From Vandiemenella viatica (Eukaryota > Arthropoda > Insecta > Orthoptera > Morabidae): DNA of 64,000 nt. Both the position numbers and the translations under genes were made by a program. The DNA lies in contig CM061921.1 of the NCBI GenBank assembly GCA_031002005.1, positions 128,184,597 through 128,248,596 of the forward strand, given 5' to 3'. Below are positions 36,508 through 49,165 of this stretch, in pieces; within the stretch, counting starts at the first letter, position 1, and every line of letters starts with the position of its first letter. A model generated the notes under the pieces. That model saw only the letters and a list, made by a program, of their open reading frames with translations, was not told the origin of the DNA and made no database searches.

Positions 36508-36876
36508 AACTGTTCTTAATCCCATTGTCAGAGTTCTTGTTTACTGTCTTATGTAGGGTACTGTCACAATGTCAACTCTAGAGAAATCTTGTACCATATT
36601 TAAAATGCTAATATTTTTATGATACAATATTTATCTGTTCTTAGTAACTTCATTACCAATTAAACAGTGACTCACATACATTTCATTATATTTTTAGGTT
36701 TAGTTACTCCAGAAGAAATAAAAAATTATAACTTCTATTAAATTAATATTCTTGACTGGCTATGATGGGACTTTCTGGGGAATAATTAAACTGTTTCCAC
36801 AGAATTAAATAAAATGCTATATTATCTGTTTAATATTTCTCTATTTCGGTAACTTTCCTCATTAGGATTAAGTGTT
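35191..36876. other. unassigned sequence with poly(A)36
   Basis: Contains an uninterrupted run of 36 A's at 36468-36503. A possible old minus-strand tRNA-like SINE lies near 35880-35940 (AAGTTCAAATCCC resembles a B box), but no A box or duplication supports it. Confidence 0.4.
36468..36503. repeat. poly(A) tract of 36
   Basis: Homopolymer; possibly the tail of an otherwise unrecognisable retroposon. Length may vary or be misassembled. Confidence 0.9.
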
Positions 36877-36926
36877 CTAAAGTTGAAACACTCTAAATAA
36901 CTGGATGAGTAAGTTGCACCGAAAAA

Positions 36927-36977
36927 TTTTTTTTTTTTTTTTTTTTTTTTGTATATATATATATATATATATATATA
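36927..36977. repeat. T24 followed by (TA)13
   Basis: Compound microsatellite inside the RT C-terminal region of the minus-strand J2 element, replacing its coding sequence from that point. Confidence 0.9.
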
Positions 36978-38496
36978 ACTCCTTGACATCAAGATCATAA
37001 GAGGTGAAAGAGGATTCTAATCTTTTTAGGTGACATATAGTTCTCACTGCTCTATTCTGCATCCTAAATATATCAGTGCTTTGTAATGAGCTACCCCAGA
37101 AAATAATTCCATATCTCACCAGTGAGTGAAAATGAGCATAGTATACTTGCATAACTGTACTAATAGTAGTGATATCCCTAAGGATTCTCAGTCCGTAGCA
37201 CACTGTAGACAGTCTTTTAGCTAATTTGCTTATGTTTACATCCCATTTCATGTTCTGTTGTGCCCATAATCCCAATAATTTGGTTTCATTTACATTTTTT
37301 AGGTCTTTTTCACTTATGGATACTTGAATATTGTTTTTGTTAGCAGAATGAGGTAGACAAAAATTCAAACACACCGTTTTTTTCCTCATTCAAAATTAGA
37401 TTATTTGTGTCAAACCAGTTTTTCTAATCACTCATGGTTTTATTTGCTATTAATTCAAAAATTTTAATATTTGGGGAGGTGAATAGAGCACTTGTGTCAT
37501 CTGCAAACTGAACTGCATCTTTTGGATCGATATTCCTAATGAGATCAACTATATAAATTAGAACCAAATTGGTCCTAAAACTGAACCTTGGGGTACACTA
37601 TTCTTAACTAACTGTCCATTTGAGATTAATTAATCCCTTGTATTATTTTTCTGGTATCTTGTTTCATAGTCAACAGACACTCTTTGTTTCAAGGTATGAT
37701 TTTATCCAGTTTTTTACATTCCCTCTTATCCCCATTTTTTTCAGTTTAGTTAACAGTATACCATAATCTATTACATCAAATCCCTTTGATAGGTCTAGGA
37801 AAATACCTGTAGCCATATCATTTCCATCCCAAGCTTTTAAAACAGAATTTAAGAATTCAACAATTGCTGTATGAGTTGATTTATTTTTCCTGAATCCACA
37901 CTGCTGGGTAGAAAGTGGTGCATATTTGTTGATAAACTTAAGGTGTCTGTCAATGATGAGTTTTTCTAATATTTTTGAAAAAAACTCATAAATGGGATAC
38001 AGGTCTATAATTTGCCAACTGATCAGGAGGAACTTTTTTTAACAGTGGAGCCACTATTGCAGTTTTTAGTACTTCAGGAAAAGTTCCAGTTTGAACAGAT
38101 ATGTTAAAGATTTTTGCCAGAGGGACAGCTACATAATTAGCACAGGTTTTCAAATCAAATCTGGGACCTCATCTAGTCCACATGAATAACCCTTTTTAAT
38201 GTCATTATAATTTTTTTAATTTCATCAGGGTATGTTTCAGTTAGATATTTTTATGCATGTGGTAACCCAGTTTCTACTAATTCTTTCTGCCATAAATATC
38301 CTCTTTTTGGGAAAAGCCAGGTTGAAGTAGTGTAGAAAAGTACTGTGAAATATATTAAAGATGTCATTTGCATCTATTTGATCCTAGATATCTTTCCAGG
38401 ATTCATTTGATAGAAGTAAGTTAAACTCGCATATGTTATCCTCACAAAAATTTCTCCAACAAACAATGGTTTTACAATTTGTGTTTTTACTTTTTT

Positions 38497-39087
38497 TTAT
38501 ATCTTCAGTGATATGAGTTGCGCTTCATGGTCACTGCAGCCCATACTTATTACTTTCCCTTTCGAAAAGGGACTTGTCTCTGTTACAAATACCTGGTCAA
38601 GAAGAGTATTATGGTAGTTTGATATCCTGGTTGGGGAATCTATTTTTGGTTTTAAGTTGAAGGATTTGACCATATTCAATAAATCTGATTTCTCACTACT
38701 GTCTTGTAGGAAGATAATATTGAAATCACTAGAAAGCACAAATGTTTTATTGGGTGCAGTCACATTATTTAATGATTCCAATTGGGTAAGGAAAGTTAAA
38801 AATTTTGCATATGGTGGTCTATAGGTATTTATAACTACTAAATCGGTTTCGAGCAAAAGAGTTGCACAAGCTTTAAAATTCTTCTCTACAGAGAGTTTAA
38901 TACTTTTTAAGCTATTTGGGTTGCATAACAAAATAGCAGTACCTCCATGTTTAGAAATTTTTCTGCAGAAACAGCTGGCTAGTTTGTATCCTGGTAATGA
39001 AACCAAATTCATTTCATCACCACTTAACCAGTGTTCTGTGATGCATATTTTATCAAGATTTAGCCTATTCTGTAGTAGTATTTCCAA
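38497..39087 (-). pseudogene. APE endonuclease domain of element J2
   Basis: A 196-codon open segment with most of the APE-type endonuclease that nicks target DNA for reverse transcription. ITEHWLSGDE carries the catalytic Glu, NTYRPPYAKF the middle block, SSDFNIIFL the Asp-x-Asn pair (the usual Gly-Asp-Phe-Asn begins with Ser here), and SDHEAQL the terminal Asp-His. The chosen ATG is internal to the original ORF2. Key acidic and His residues look intact, though the rest of ORF2 is disrupted. Confidence 0.7.
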
Positions 39088-39752
39088 TTCTGTAAATTTA
39101 TTGGTAAGTGATTGGTATTATGATTCAGAATAAATAGTTCCAAATTGTTTGTCTTTTCATTTAAAGTTTGGGGTCCCTTATAGTTTTCTAATGCTATTTC
39201 TACTGATAAACTTACCCTAAAAAAATATCTGTTATTTTGTCTTCTGTGTTGCTAGCTTGATCGACTGGTTTTCCTTCTTCTGGATGATCACATACTTTAT
39301 TCACAAGTTCTTGAACAGGTTTTATGTCAGCACTCATTTGCCCCCATGATTTTGATTTGGAGGATACAATGAAGTTGTCACTGTTCTTTGGTTTTCTATA
39401 AACCCAACTGTCTAGAGAGTTTGTTAAATCAACTCCACAATTCTGTTGCATACACGTTCTTTTCCAAATTTGTTCATGTGCAGCCCATGACTTGTAAATT
39501 GTCTTCTGTTCAATCTTTCAAACTCAAAATTAATACTGTCTCGATCACTGTTGAGATTTTTTCTTGAATTGATGGACTTCCTGAAGTACTGATTAGCTGA
39601 TTTAATTTTCAAGTCTAAATTCGGGACATTGTATCTGAGTGGAATTGGATGTAAAATTACATTCGTTTTTTTGCTTAATGCATTACAGAGCATATAATAA
39701 AAATTTAGCGTACTGCAAAGATTTTTATAGTTATCTTCTACATTGTTTGTTT

Positions 39753-41242
39753 CATGGAGGAAAGAAATATATGGAGATGAAATAACATTAAATCTGTGAC
39801 ACCGCCTCTAAACTATCAGCTGATACTGCGCATGTGCGGCGGTGGCGGCTATATTACGTATTCCTACAATTGCTAAGTTCACATTGTGTTTGATGCTGTG
39901 ATTATTTTATTTTCTAATGTGTGTAATGTTTTATAATGCCATCTTGTGCTGCATACGGTTGCACAAATAGGCCAGATAGTAAAGAACCTGGAATATCATT
40001 CCATAAGTAAGTTGCATTGTAGTTATTGTTCTTGATGTGTGCTGTAGGTATTGACAAGTTTTGTGCCTGTCTACAAATATTTAGTCATAGCTCTCAATAG
40101 GATGACTTTGTTCTCAAATTTTTGTTGGTGTGTTGCTATTTTGCACTTAATAGACTAGCATTACTTTTTAACGAGTGTTGATAATGATATTGAAAGGGGT
40201 GATATTTACATTGCAATTCAGTGAATTTAATATTGCGCTTTCTTTCATCACGTTGCAGTTTATACTGAGAGTGTATGATGGAATTAAATGTTTTAAATTA
40301 TGCTATGCAATCCAGGAATCTTGATGAAGAAAACAATGTTATTACCACAAATGCAGTTTGCGATTCAAATACGCATGTGTTGGTGTGCCTACATAGTTTG
40401 ATTCTGTAGCGGCAATTTAATAGAGATTGTAGTTAGGTCCAAATGCAGTCTATACCAGAATGGTTTTGTTGTTCCATAAGGGACATAAAATTTATCTATT
40501 ATTGTTAGTAGTTTCATGAGAACCATGTTAGTGACAAAACGTGTATCAGGATGTAAACTACTTCCAGCTATTCTCAACTAAGCTTACGATGTATAGTAAC
40601 AAGATAACTATTTTTATGCTGGTCTAGGCTGCATTTCAACCTAACCACAAGTGGTAGTAGCAAAACTAAAATATTCATTCTGCATGTCCACCATGTAATT
40701 CATTGTGGCTTTGGCAGAATTAATGTTTGGTCCAGGCCACATCCCAATGCAATCTTCTCAATTTGGAGACAGTATATCCAGAAAACTAAGCAAGATATCG
40801 AAAAACTTTATTTTCGATTTGTCTTGTCATGTTAATAAGAATCCATCATCAAATTTGACTTTTGCGAAATTTTTCTCCTGTATTTCAACTCAAGACACGT
40901 CACTTTTGAGACAGTATATCTCAAAAACTAGGTGAGATATCGAAAATTTTTATTATTTAATTTTTAGTTGTTTCATCTTTTTAAATAAGAATTCATTATC
41001 AAATTTGACTTTGACCAATGCTTTCTTCTGCATTTCAACCAAACACATTTCACATCTGAGATAGAATATCTCGAAAACTAGGCAGGATATAAAAAAAAAA
41101 TTTATTCTTGATTTTTTATTTGTCTCATCGAGTTACATAATAATTCATCACCAGATTGCGGCATCACATTTATCTACCCGGCGTCACTTCAATGCGTGGC
41201 GAAGGTCCATTGCATCGTCTCCATATATTTCTTTCCACCATG
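39753..41242 (+). mobile_element. P-like transposon copy 2, non-autonomous, THAP exon
   Basis: Left end CATGGAGGAAAGAAATATAT, right end the inverted ATATATTTCTTTCCACCATG, with flanking 8-mers GTTTGTTT (39745-39752) and GTTTATTT (41243-41250), seven of eight matching. Inverted relative to copy 1, it shares the THAP exon, the 150-bp tandem units (here about 40745-41160, inverted) and a central block near 40390-40580. It sits inside ORF1 of element J2: minus-strand ORF1 reads up to VVVMAEIN at the right flank and resumes at the left flank. No transposase catalytic domain is visible, so it is presumably a deletion derivative. Confidence 0.85.
39936..40009 (+). CDS. THAP-domain first exon of P-like copy 2
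   Basis: ATG then PSCAAYGCTNRPDSKEPGIS and FH, ending in a split Lys codon directly before GTAAGT, a consensus splice donor. The C-x4-C spacing and the closing SFHK match the start of THAP zinc fingers, DNA-binding modules of P-element transposases and their domesticated relatives. The sequence differs from copy 1 by conservative changes and retains an open frame. Later exons are missing within the element, so any transcript would have to splice to an outside acceptor. Confidence 0.6.
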
Positions 41243-41669
41243 GTTTATTTCTGCCATTACAACTACACAGTCTTTGCAACTGTAGCCTTGGCTCAATTTA
41301 TCAATTTTTTTAGTCACTTCTTCGATAGGAGCATTTGGCTTGATTATTGCCTAATTTCTCTCTTAACATTTTAGAGCAATCTCTGCCTTGGCTATCACAC
41401 AAAAGTAGAATCTTACAATTTTTGTCCTGTTCGATGTTTTGCTTTTGTGCATGTTTGATGCACATCTTTTAGTTCTGATCTGAATTTGTCGAACTGCACA
41501 TCGCTTTCCAAGCTCAACACGTCAAACTTATTGGAAAGCTTCACTTCGTGATCCAATGTCTTCTTTGATGTATAGTTGTTAACACTACGCCAGCCATTGA
41601 CATGTGTCCATTTTTCACAGCTTGCTTCCGCAACTACAGGATGAGTTAAATATTTCACTTTATCCTTAC
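41243..41669 (-). mobile_element. element J2, ORF1 upstream segment
   Basis: The minus strand shows a KCKILLLCDSQGRDCSKML-like stretch near 41430-41375 (reached by a frameshift), matching the GDSHGR block that opens an SGNH/GDSL esterase domain, and VVVMAEIN at the P-like border. The SGNH esterase domain is known in ORF1 proteins of CR1-type elements. To the right it meets the oppositely oriented J1 copy near 41670. Confidence 0.65.
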
Positions 41670-42428
41670 TCTGTTGGCACGAACATATCACTTCACTACT
41701 GAAGAAGTTAAGTAGTGTTACCTTTGCAATACAAACACTTTCTCTAACAGCAGATCTAGAATTTACAAAACAGGTGTGCTGTTCATATTTTCATTCAGTG
41801 ATGTCATATGGCATAATTTTTTGGGGAAACTCTTCACAAAGTAAAAATGTTTTCATAGCACAGAAAAGAGCTATTAGGATGTTGTGTAGGGTAAAACCAA
41901 GAACTTCTTGCAGACAATTTGATAAAAAAAACTCAATATTCTCACAATGACTTCTCAGTATATATATTCTCTCATGTGCTTTGTCATAGATCATTTTAAC
42001 CTGTTTACTTCTAATTCGCAGGTACACAATTTCAATACAAGAAACAGAAATAAATTGCACAAAACACAAACATATCTGTCATTAGTACAAAGAGGAGTTA
42101 ATTATTCTGGTATACATCTGTTTAATAAACTTCCCAAGAGTATAAAACAGTTTGCAGATATTGAATATATATTTAAAGAAAAACTGAGAGATTATCTTAT
42201 TAGCAACTCCTTTTACCCCATTCAAGAATTTGAACAAATTAATTAATTGTATTTAATATGACTTTTGCAAAAATCTGTTCAAAAAATTAATGTTTATTGA
42301 TATTCTCTTTATTTCTCTTCAGAACGTATAATTGTTTTTACTAAGATTATGACTCATATCGTATGTATGTGTACTAACCATGACATGTTTCACATCCCAG
42401 AGGTCCTTCCTGAGCAGAGATCCATGAA
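41670..42428 (+). mobile_element. J1-family 3' fragment
   Basis: Plus-strand frames give TFAIQTLSLTADLEFTKQV, FHSVMSYGIIFWGNS and RVKPRTSCRQ, close to the J1 thumb at 33524-33093, followed by the C-terminal GVNYSGIHLFNKLPKSIK and a CACATCCCAGAGGTCCTTCC 3' UTR block. It ends near 42428 and abuts another RT fragment. One or two frameshifts. Confidence 0.8.
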
Positions 42429-42429
42429 A

Positions 42430-43590
42430 AAAAGATGATAAATAAATCAGGAGTGCCACAGGGCTCAGTGCTGGGGCCTCTGTTGTTTATTCTATATGTT
42501 AATGATATGCCAAGACCAAATGGAGAGAATGATGCAATGGTTATTTCTGTAGATGATGCAACAGTAAAAATGTCAAATATCAATCTACGGAACCTAGAGA
42601 CATATCTTAATCTGTACTTTCAGCAATGTGGTTGGAAGAAAATTACCTTGTAATTAACCTAAACAAAACTGAAATAATAACATTTCAAACAAAACGAAGA
42701 AGGTACTCTATAAACTGAAATATAAGCAGTGAGCAAATATGTGATACAAAAGCAGCCAACTTGCTAGGGATTCAAATTGATAGCTACATGAACTGGGAAA
42801 ATCAGATGGATCAGTGCTATATCAAACTAACCCCTATTGTATTTATGGTCAGCTACCTTTGAGAATTCTGTACTAGGGATATTTTAATGACCATTTATTT
42901 CTCTCTTTTTGAAAGTCAATTTATATATTGTATATTAGCATGGGGAAAAACCCGCAGAGAATAACATGAGGAGAATATTGAAAATACATAAACACATAAT
43001 TAAATCTATTCTAAAAGGAAAAAGAATATCATGCAAAAATATTTTGTAGATTTTAAGATTCTAACATTTCCTCGTATGTATATATATAAGACTATAATGC
43101 TTTCACTCACAAAGAATGTTGTTAAAAAGAATGAACAATTACACGAGTATGAAACTTCAATTTACAAGTACACAACACACAAAAAATTTGAAAAATGCCC
43201 TTCCCATTCTGGAGCCCAATTGTACAATAAGCTTCCTACAGAATTAAGGTTCTTCAGCAATAAGAGAGAACAGTTCAAGCACAGGCTTAAAGAGTATTTA
43301 TGTAATAAAGCTTTCTACTCAATCAGAGAATATTTAAATGATGAAACAACAGCTTGAGTAAAGAAATTGTGAATAAACAGTATATAATCTTATCACATAT
43401 TTGCCAATGAAAATATAATGAGGCAAACAATAATGTAAATGTATGATTAGTGACTGACATAAAATTAAAAATGTACTAGTAGAGATATTTATATTTAAGG
43501 CATTATACTCATAAGCTTTGACTTGTCCTAAATTTCATTGTATAATTTATTGTATGTAAATGATAAAAATGGGACCAAATAAATGAATGA
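42430..43590 (+). mobile_element. CR1/Jockey-like fragment J3 (RT palm to 3' end)
   Basis: Begins in the RT palm with SGVPQGSVLGPLLFILYVND (42447 on). The catalytic block is altered to ISVDDATVKM where FADD is usual. It continues through a decayed thumb to a 108-codon open C-terminus at 43031-43357 (HSGAQLYNKLPTEL, KHRLKEYLCNKAFYSI). It ends with an AATGAATGAATG tail at about 43580. Confidence 0.75.
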
Positions 43591-43594
43591 ATGA

Positions 43595-44660
43595 ATTGAT
43601 TTCTTCCTTAAGAAGTCTAATGATTTCATCTTTACTTGAAATAACCTCTTTAAGGTGCTGAATTGTGTGTTCCTTTTCATCTGGTTTTTTGTCTGCACTG
43701 CTGGATGGTGATTTTAGATCCTTTGGTTTGCTTGTAATTCTAACTCTTTTTAATTGGAATGCAACTTCATAAACATACTTATATTTAGACATAGAACAAT
43801 TGAAATTTTCATCTATACTATTACGCATCCTTTCCACCCACTTAATATTTTGAAGTATGTAGTTGAAAGTCACAATACTATTATCATTAAAGGACCTTCT
43901 CTGTACATACTTTTCAACAATCCTGCAAGGTTTAGTGAATATGTTCTTTATGAACAATTTAATAGCCAGATGATCAGAGAAACTCATATCTATTGTTGTT
44001 GATGTCATAGTTACATATTTCCTTGTTGATAAATATTTGGTCGATTGCAGATTCAATCCCGATCCCATACCTAGTGGCATCATATACAATTGTACACATA
44101 TTATAAGACATAAGCAAATTTATAAGTAGTTGTTTTCTAACACAATTACCATTAAAATTGACATTAAAGTCTCCAACTCATATTGTGTGGTTGTTCGATT
44201 TTTCAGTTCACTTAAAAGATCTTCCATGTTTTCTAAGAACACTATAAAGTTGCCAGATGGTGATCAATATAAATACACACAATAGTAGTTTTACATTCTG
44301 TAAGTACATTTTCAGAGTATTCAAAATCTTTTTCAAGACATTTTGCACTTTATACTCTTATTTCCTTTGACTTCAAACTAGTTTAATATTTATATATGTC
44401 CCACTGCATTTTTAGGTTTCTCTGCAGAAACTACTTACCATTTAAAAATGTGGAATGTGAGCTGAACTTGTTTGAAATTTTTCGAACCAGTGCTCACTTA
44501 CACACAAAACTCACACATCATTCAAACTGTTACTTAACAATACTTGATATTATTTAGTTTATTACTTAAACCTTGCACATTTTGATACAGAACTGTAACC
44601 AGTTCATTTGATACTGTTTTATGGGTCCTTCTGTTACTTTGTTTCATATTACAGGATGAT
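43595..44660 (-). mobile_element. CR1/Jockey-like endonuclease fragment J4
   Basis: Minus-strand frames give VTVLYQNVQGLSNKLNN near 44600 (endonuclease start), a VGDFNVNFNGN block near 44160, YDATRYGIGIESAIDQIFI near 44070, SFSDHLAIKLFIK near 43990 and a coiled C-terminal linker. The right end is the insertion point of the RTE at 44670. It may be the 5' part of a copy related to J1 or J3. Confidence 0.7.
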
Positions 44661-44669
44661 ACTATGGAT

Positions 44670-47313
44670 GTATAATTAGCACACAAGCTGTCAGTGGAGT
44701 CACTGGTGTAGGATTTGTAATAAATAAGAGAGTAGGCAAATGGGTGAGTTATTATGAACAGTTTAGTGACAGGATTATTTTGATGAGGTTTGAAACTAAG
44801 CCCGTCCCAACCACGTTAGTACAAATGTATATGCCAACGGCACAGGAAGATGATGAAGAAATAGAGAAAATGTATACTGAAATTGAAGAATTAATCCAAT
44901 ATGTGAAGGGGGAGGAAAATGAAATAATTGGAATGCGATAGTGGGAGAAGAAAAAGAGGGGAATACTGTAGGAAGTTTTGGTCTAGGAGAAAGAGATGAG
45001 TGAGGAAGCAGGTTGCTAGAATTTTCTGAAAGATATAAGCCAGTTGTGACAAACACACTGTATAAGAACCATGCAAGAAGAATATACACCTGGAAATGTC
45101 CAGTGGATACAGGCAGATACCTGCTAGGTTTTATCATGGTCAAACAGCGATTCACGAATCACGTTCTAGACTGTAAGGCATACCCATGAACAGACATAGA
45201 CTCTGACCATTATTTTATAGTGATGAAGTGCAGGCTGAAATTCAAGCAAATAAGAAAGCAGCATAAGCAGCACAGACTGGAAGTGAATAAACTGAAACAA
45301 TCTAGTACGAGAGAAAAATTTGCAGAAATGGTAGACTTGGATCTAAAAAGTAACTCTGAAAGGAGCTCAACCGAGGATGAATGGAATGCATTAAAGACTG
45401 AAATAATGAAAGCTGGTAAAGAAACACTAGGCTTTAGGGAACATGCTGCCCAAAAGCCTTGGATCACAGAAGAAATTTTGGAGCTGATGGATCAGAGGAG
45501 AAGGTACAAAAATGTTCAGGATGAAGCAGGAAGAGAGCAATACAGGCAATTTAGAAATCAAATAAAAAGGAAATGCAAAAAAGCAAAAGAAAAATGGCTA
45601 CAAGACAAGTGTGAAGAAGTAGAAAAGGAAATGGTTGTAGGTAAAGTAGATGTTGCATATAGGAAGATCAAACAGAATTTTGGAGAAATGAAGAAAAGAG
45701 GTATGAACATTAAAACTGCTGCTGGGAAACCCCTTTTAAGCTCAGACGATAGAGCTAACCGATGGAAGGAATACATTGAGAAACTGTATGATGGGGACAA
45801 CTTGATCAATAGTGTAATGGAAAAGGAAGGTGTTATCAACATTGATGACTTAGGATATCCTATTGTGAGAATAGAATTTAATAGAGCTCTGAATGACTTG
45901 AAATCAAAGAAGGCAGTTGGAATTGATGAGATCGCTGCAGAACTTCTTAAATCCCTAGGAGAAGAAGAAATTGAAAGATTATTCAAGCTGATATCAAAAA
46001 GTTATGAAACAAGAGACATTCTGACAGATTTTAATAAAAATATCATCTTCACACTTCCCAAGAAAGCGCAAGATGACAAATATGAGAATTATCGCCCCAT
46101 TAGTCTAACATCACATGCTTCAAAATTACTGACCAGAATAATATAGAAGCATGGAAAGGATAGTAGAAGAGATAGTAGGTGAAGATCAGTTAGGGTTTAT
46201 GAAAAATTGCTATACAAGGGAAGGAGTTCTGGCTTTAAGATTAATACTTGAAGGGTGGATCAAGAAAAACAAACATACTTTTATGGCATTTGTTGATCTA
46301 GAAAAAGCATTTGATAATGTTAGGTGGGACAAGATGTTCAAAATTTTAAGGAAGTCAGGTCTAAAGTATCGAGATATAAGAATCAAGTGGCTGTAATAAA
46401 AGTAGAGAATCATGAGAGACAAGCATCAGTTAAAAAGGGCATTCTAATATTCAACTTGTATGTAGAGGAAACAATAAGGAAAGTAAAAGAAAAATTTCCG
46501 TGTAGCATAAGTGTTCAGGGAGAAAAAATTAATATGCTATGATTTGCTGATGACATTGTTTTGTTAGCAGAATTGCTGAGGACATTGAGAATCACTGAAT
46601 GGCATGAACAAAATACTGAAGGAAGATTTTGGACTGAATATAAATCAAAGCAAGACAAAGGTGATTAAATGTAGCAGAAATGATACCTATACTAGTAGAT
46701 TAAATATAAAAATAGGATCGGATGCAATTGGAGAAGTAAGCGAATTCTGTTACTTAGGAAGCAAAATTACAACTGATGGTCGAAGCAAGAATGATGTTAA
46801 GCAGAATAGCACTAGTAAAATGAGCCTTCATGAAAAAGAGAAATCTTTTAGTTTCAAATATTGATTTAGGAATTAGAAAAAACTTATTAAAACTCTATGT
46901 GTGGAGCACAGCACTTTATGGTAGCGAAACATGGACTTTAGGAATACTGGAAAGAAGGAAAATCGAAGCATTTGAAATGTGGTGCTACAGAAGAATGCTG
47001 AAAATGCTGGACAGACAAGGTAAGAAATGAATGAGTTTTGGAAATGATGGGTGAGGAAAGAAGTTTGTGGAAAAAGCTTACAGAAAGAAGAGACCCGCTG
47101 GTAGGTTATATTTTGAGACAAGCTGTTAATTTGCTGGTGGAGGGAACAGTCGAAGATAAGAACTGTAGAGGAAGACAGAGATTAGTATATATGAAGCAGA
47201 TAATTGAAGATGTGGGTTGTTGGGGACATGTAGAGATGAAAAGGTTATCACAAGATAGGAACAAATGCAGGATAGCATCAAACCAGTTGAAAGACTGATG
47301 ATAGCAAAAAAAA
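44670..47313 (+). mobile_element. RTE-family copy d, 5'-truncated, with 9-bp TSD
   Basis: Flanked by a perfect ACTATGGAT duplication (44661-44669, 47314-47322). It starts in mid-endonuclease (ISTQAV-type block) and ends with AAAGACTGATGATAGCA and an A-run, matching the minus-strand copy at 58960. RT pieces: KKAVGIDEIAAELLKSL near 45910, ENYRPISLTS near 46085, AFVDLEKAFDNVRWDKM near 46290, FADDIVLL out of frame near 46545, SEFCYLGSKITTDGRS near 46740, ALYGSETWTL near 46910. A 308-codon segment (45220-46146) is the longest open piece; stops and frameshifts elsewhere. Confidence 0.9.
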
Positions 47314-47322
47314 ACTATGGAT

Positions 47323-49165
47323 ATATTGTTTTTGTCTGTGGTCACCAAAAATCCACAATCAATAAAATTGTTTTTCAAGCACCAGGGACTTGGCCACATC
47401 CATTTTCACTAATATCATGACCATTCTGTTAAAGTTTTTTTTTAGGCTTGTAAAAATTTTGATTTAAAAGTTATTATAATTTCAGCAACATAAAAGGACA
47501 TGGTTAGGTAGTATGAAAATGAAAAAATTGTAATTTCTAACTAATGCGAAAAGCTACACAAATCTTTTATCACAAATTGTAGTCAACATCCTGAAGAAGG
47601 CCCCGAGAATAAATTTGCCTAATCAGATAAATTGCAAATATGATTTTTAATTCAGTAAAGAATCAGGATCTGAAATAAAGCAGATAAAGGGACAAACTTA
47701 GATTCAAGCTGATTAAAATTGTCTTTTTGGTTTCATGAAAAGTTTAAGATTTCAGTATGATAATAACATTTTCCAAATAGCGTTATTAGACGCATTATCG
47801 GTTCCCCACGAAGGCAGGGGTGTCGCTGAATTAAATATTAACCCAGTAGAAACAGCTTGGAATAGTAATGAAAGTCAAAATATTTAGAACAGGTTGCACA
47901 AAGAAACATGGGTTAATTGCAGCTGAAAGCATTAGGTGATTAATCAGACAATGAATTTTGAAATTACAAGCTGATGTCACAGAAGGAATTGGTAAATAGA
48001 GGTCGGCCATGTTGAAAATTGCTCAGTCTCCCATCGTTTCTTAGCAAGGCTAGTCCACAGGACATTACTCCAAAATGTTTAGTTCAGACTTACTGATTAT
48101 AAAGTTCAGGTCACGAGAAATGTGGCAAGCAATACCTATGTAAGTACAGTTTTCGCTAGTTATAATTAGGTGAAACTGTGGTGAGTTAGTAAGCTACAGC
48201 TTATCACGATGTGGAGGACTCCTTAGTGTAGTCCTACTGTTGTCTGACCTTGACTCCAGTTTGTAACTATGCTTAGCTTGCAATGACTGTATAAAATTTT
48301 GAGGTATCATTGGAAGCTGCTTTTAGTGTGTCTGAATAGTTTAATCTGCAATCAACGATATTTTTGGAGAGTAGTCCGATGTCTTATCCTAAACTGGTAA
48401 TGACAGTTGTAACAAACTTTTGAAGAATAATTCGACAGTTTTTAAATCTCAACAGAAGTTTACAGTGAACATTATTCATGAAAATACTTTTATCTCTTGG
48501 TGTATCACAAAGGAATGGCAATCAGAAAAACGAACCTTTAATGGTACCAGCTCAAGGTTACAGTTTAGAAGTATGTACTTACACTGTCCGACTTCTGCAT
48601 GAAGTTACATTCTTTTAACGCCATGTGTTACACGAACTGCCCTAGATGGCGTGGGCTAGCCTGTGGCACCTGACCTGGAGCGGCCAGCAAAATCACGGGC
48701 CGTGGAAAGCTACCTTAAGAATGGTGACAGAGCATGCCCCCAAAAGCTCGTTTTTCATCAATCTGGCTGCGAACCCGCGAATATTATATTTCTAAGACTA
48801 GTAATCGAGCACGAGCATGAATCAAAAAGACCTGACACCTGATCCTTGCATACCAGAAACATTAATATTTGAGTCCTTTTCAGGGCCACATTTAATATAG
48901 AAGGCATATATCCATTCAAAGAATACATAGGCAGGCAACGTTGGTGCCATGTATTGTGTATGCATGGAATACACAGGCCAGAAACAAATGGAATGCATCT
49001 TGCTATAGAATGGACTCATCATTAACACAGATGTATAGATATAGTCCACAATATTTAAGAAAGAAAATGACATTGAAACTCTTACTCTAGAACTTCACCA
49101 CTTCGTCCCTTTATAAACAACGTGGTACTGTATTGTCTGTCACAAATTTATCTTGTTTCCAGAAC
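47323..49165. other. unassigned sequence
   Basis: No gene or known element recognised. The GC-richer 48600-48780 has no supported exon. Confidence 0.4.

Larger units (their letters stand above)
36877..39752 (-). mobile_element. CR1/Jockey-like element J2: ORF1 end, endonuclease, RT
   Basis: Minus-strand order: ORF1 C-terminus at 39693-39424 with FTSHGLHMNKFGKERV, the HGLH block of an SGNH-type esterase domain; endonuclease at 39087-38497 with KICITEHWLSGDE, GGTAILL, SSDFNIIF and CSDHEAQLI; RT from about 38490 with FADDTSALF near 37500; thumb at 37389-36980 (KLLGLWAQQNMKWDV, FHSLVRYGIIFWGSS). The frame then runs into a (TA)n(A)n microsatellite and homology is lost. The 5' part of ORF1 is displaced to 41243-41669 by the P-like insertion at 39753-41242. 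Stops and frameshifts throughout; the 197-codon endonuclease is the best piece. Confidence 0.85.
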
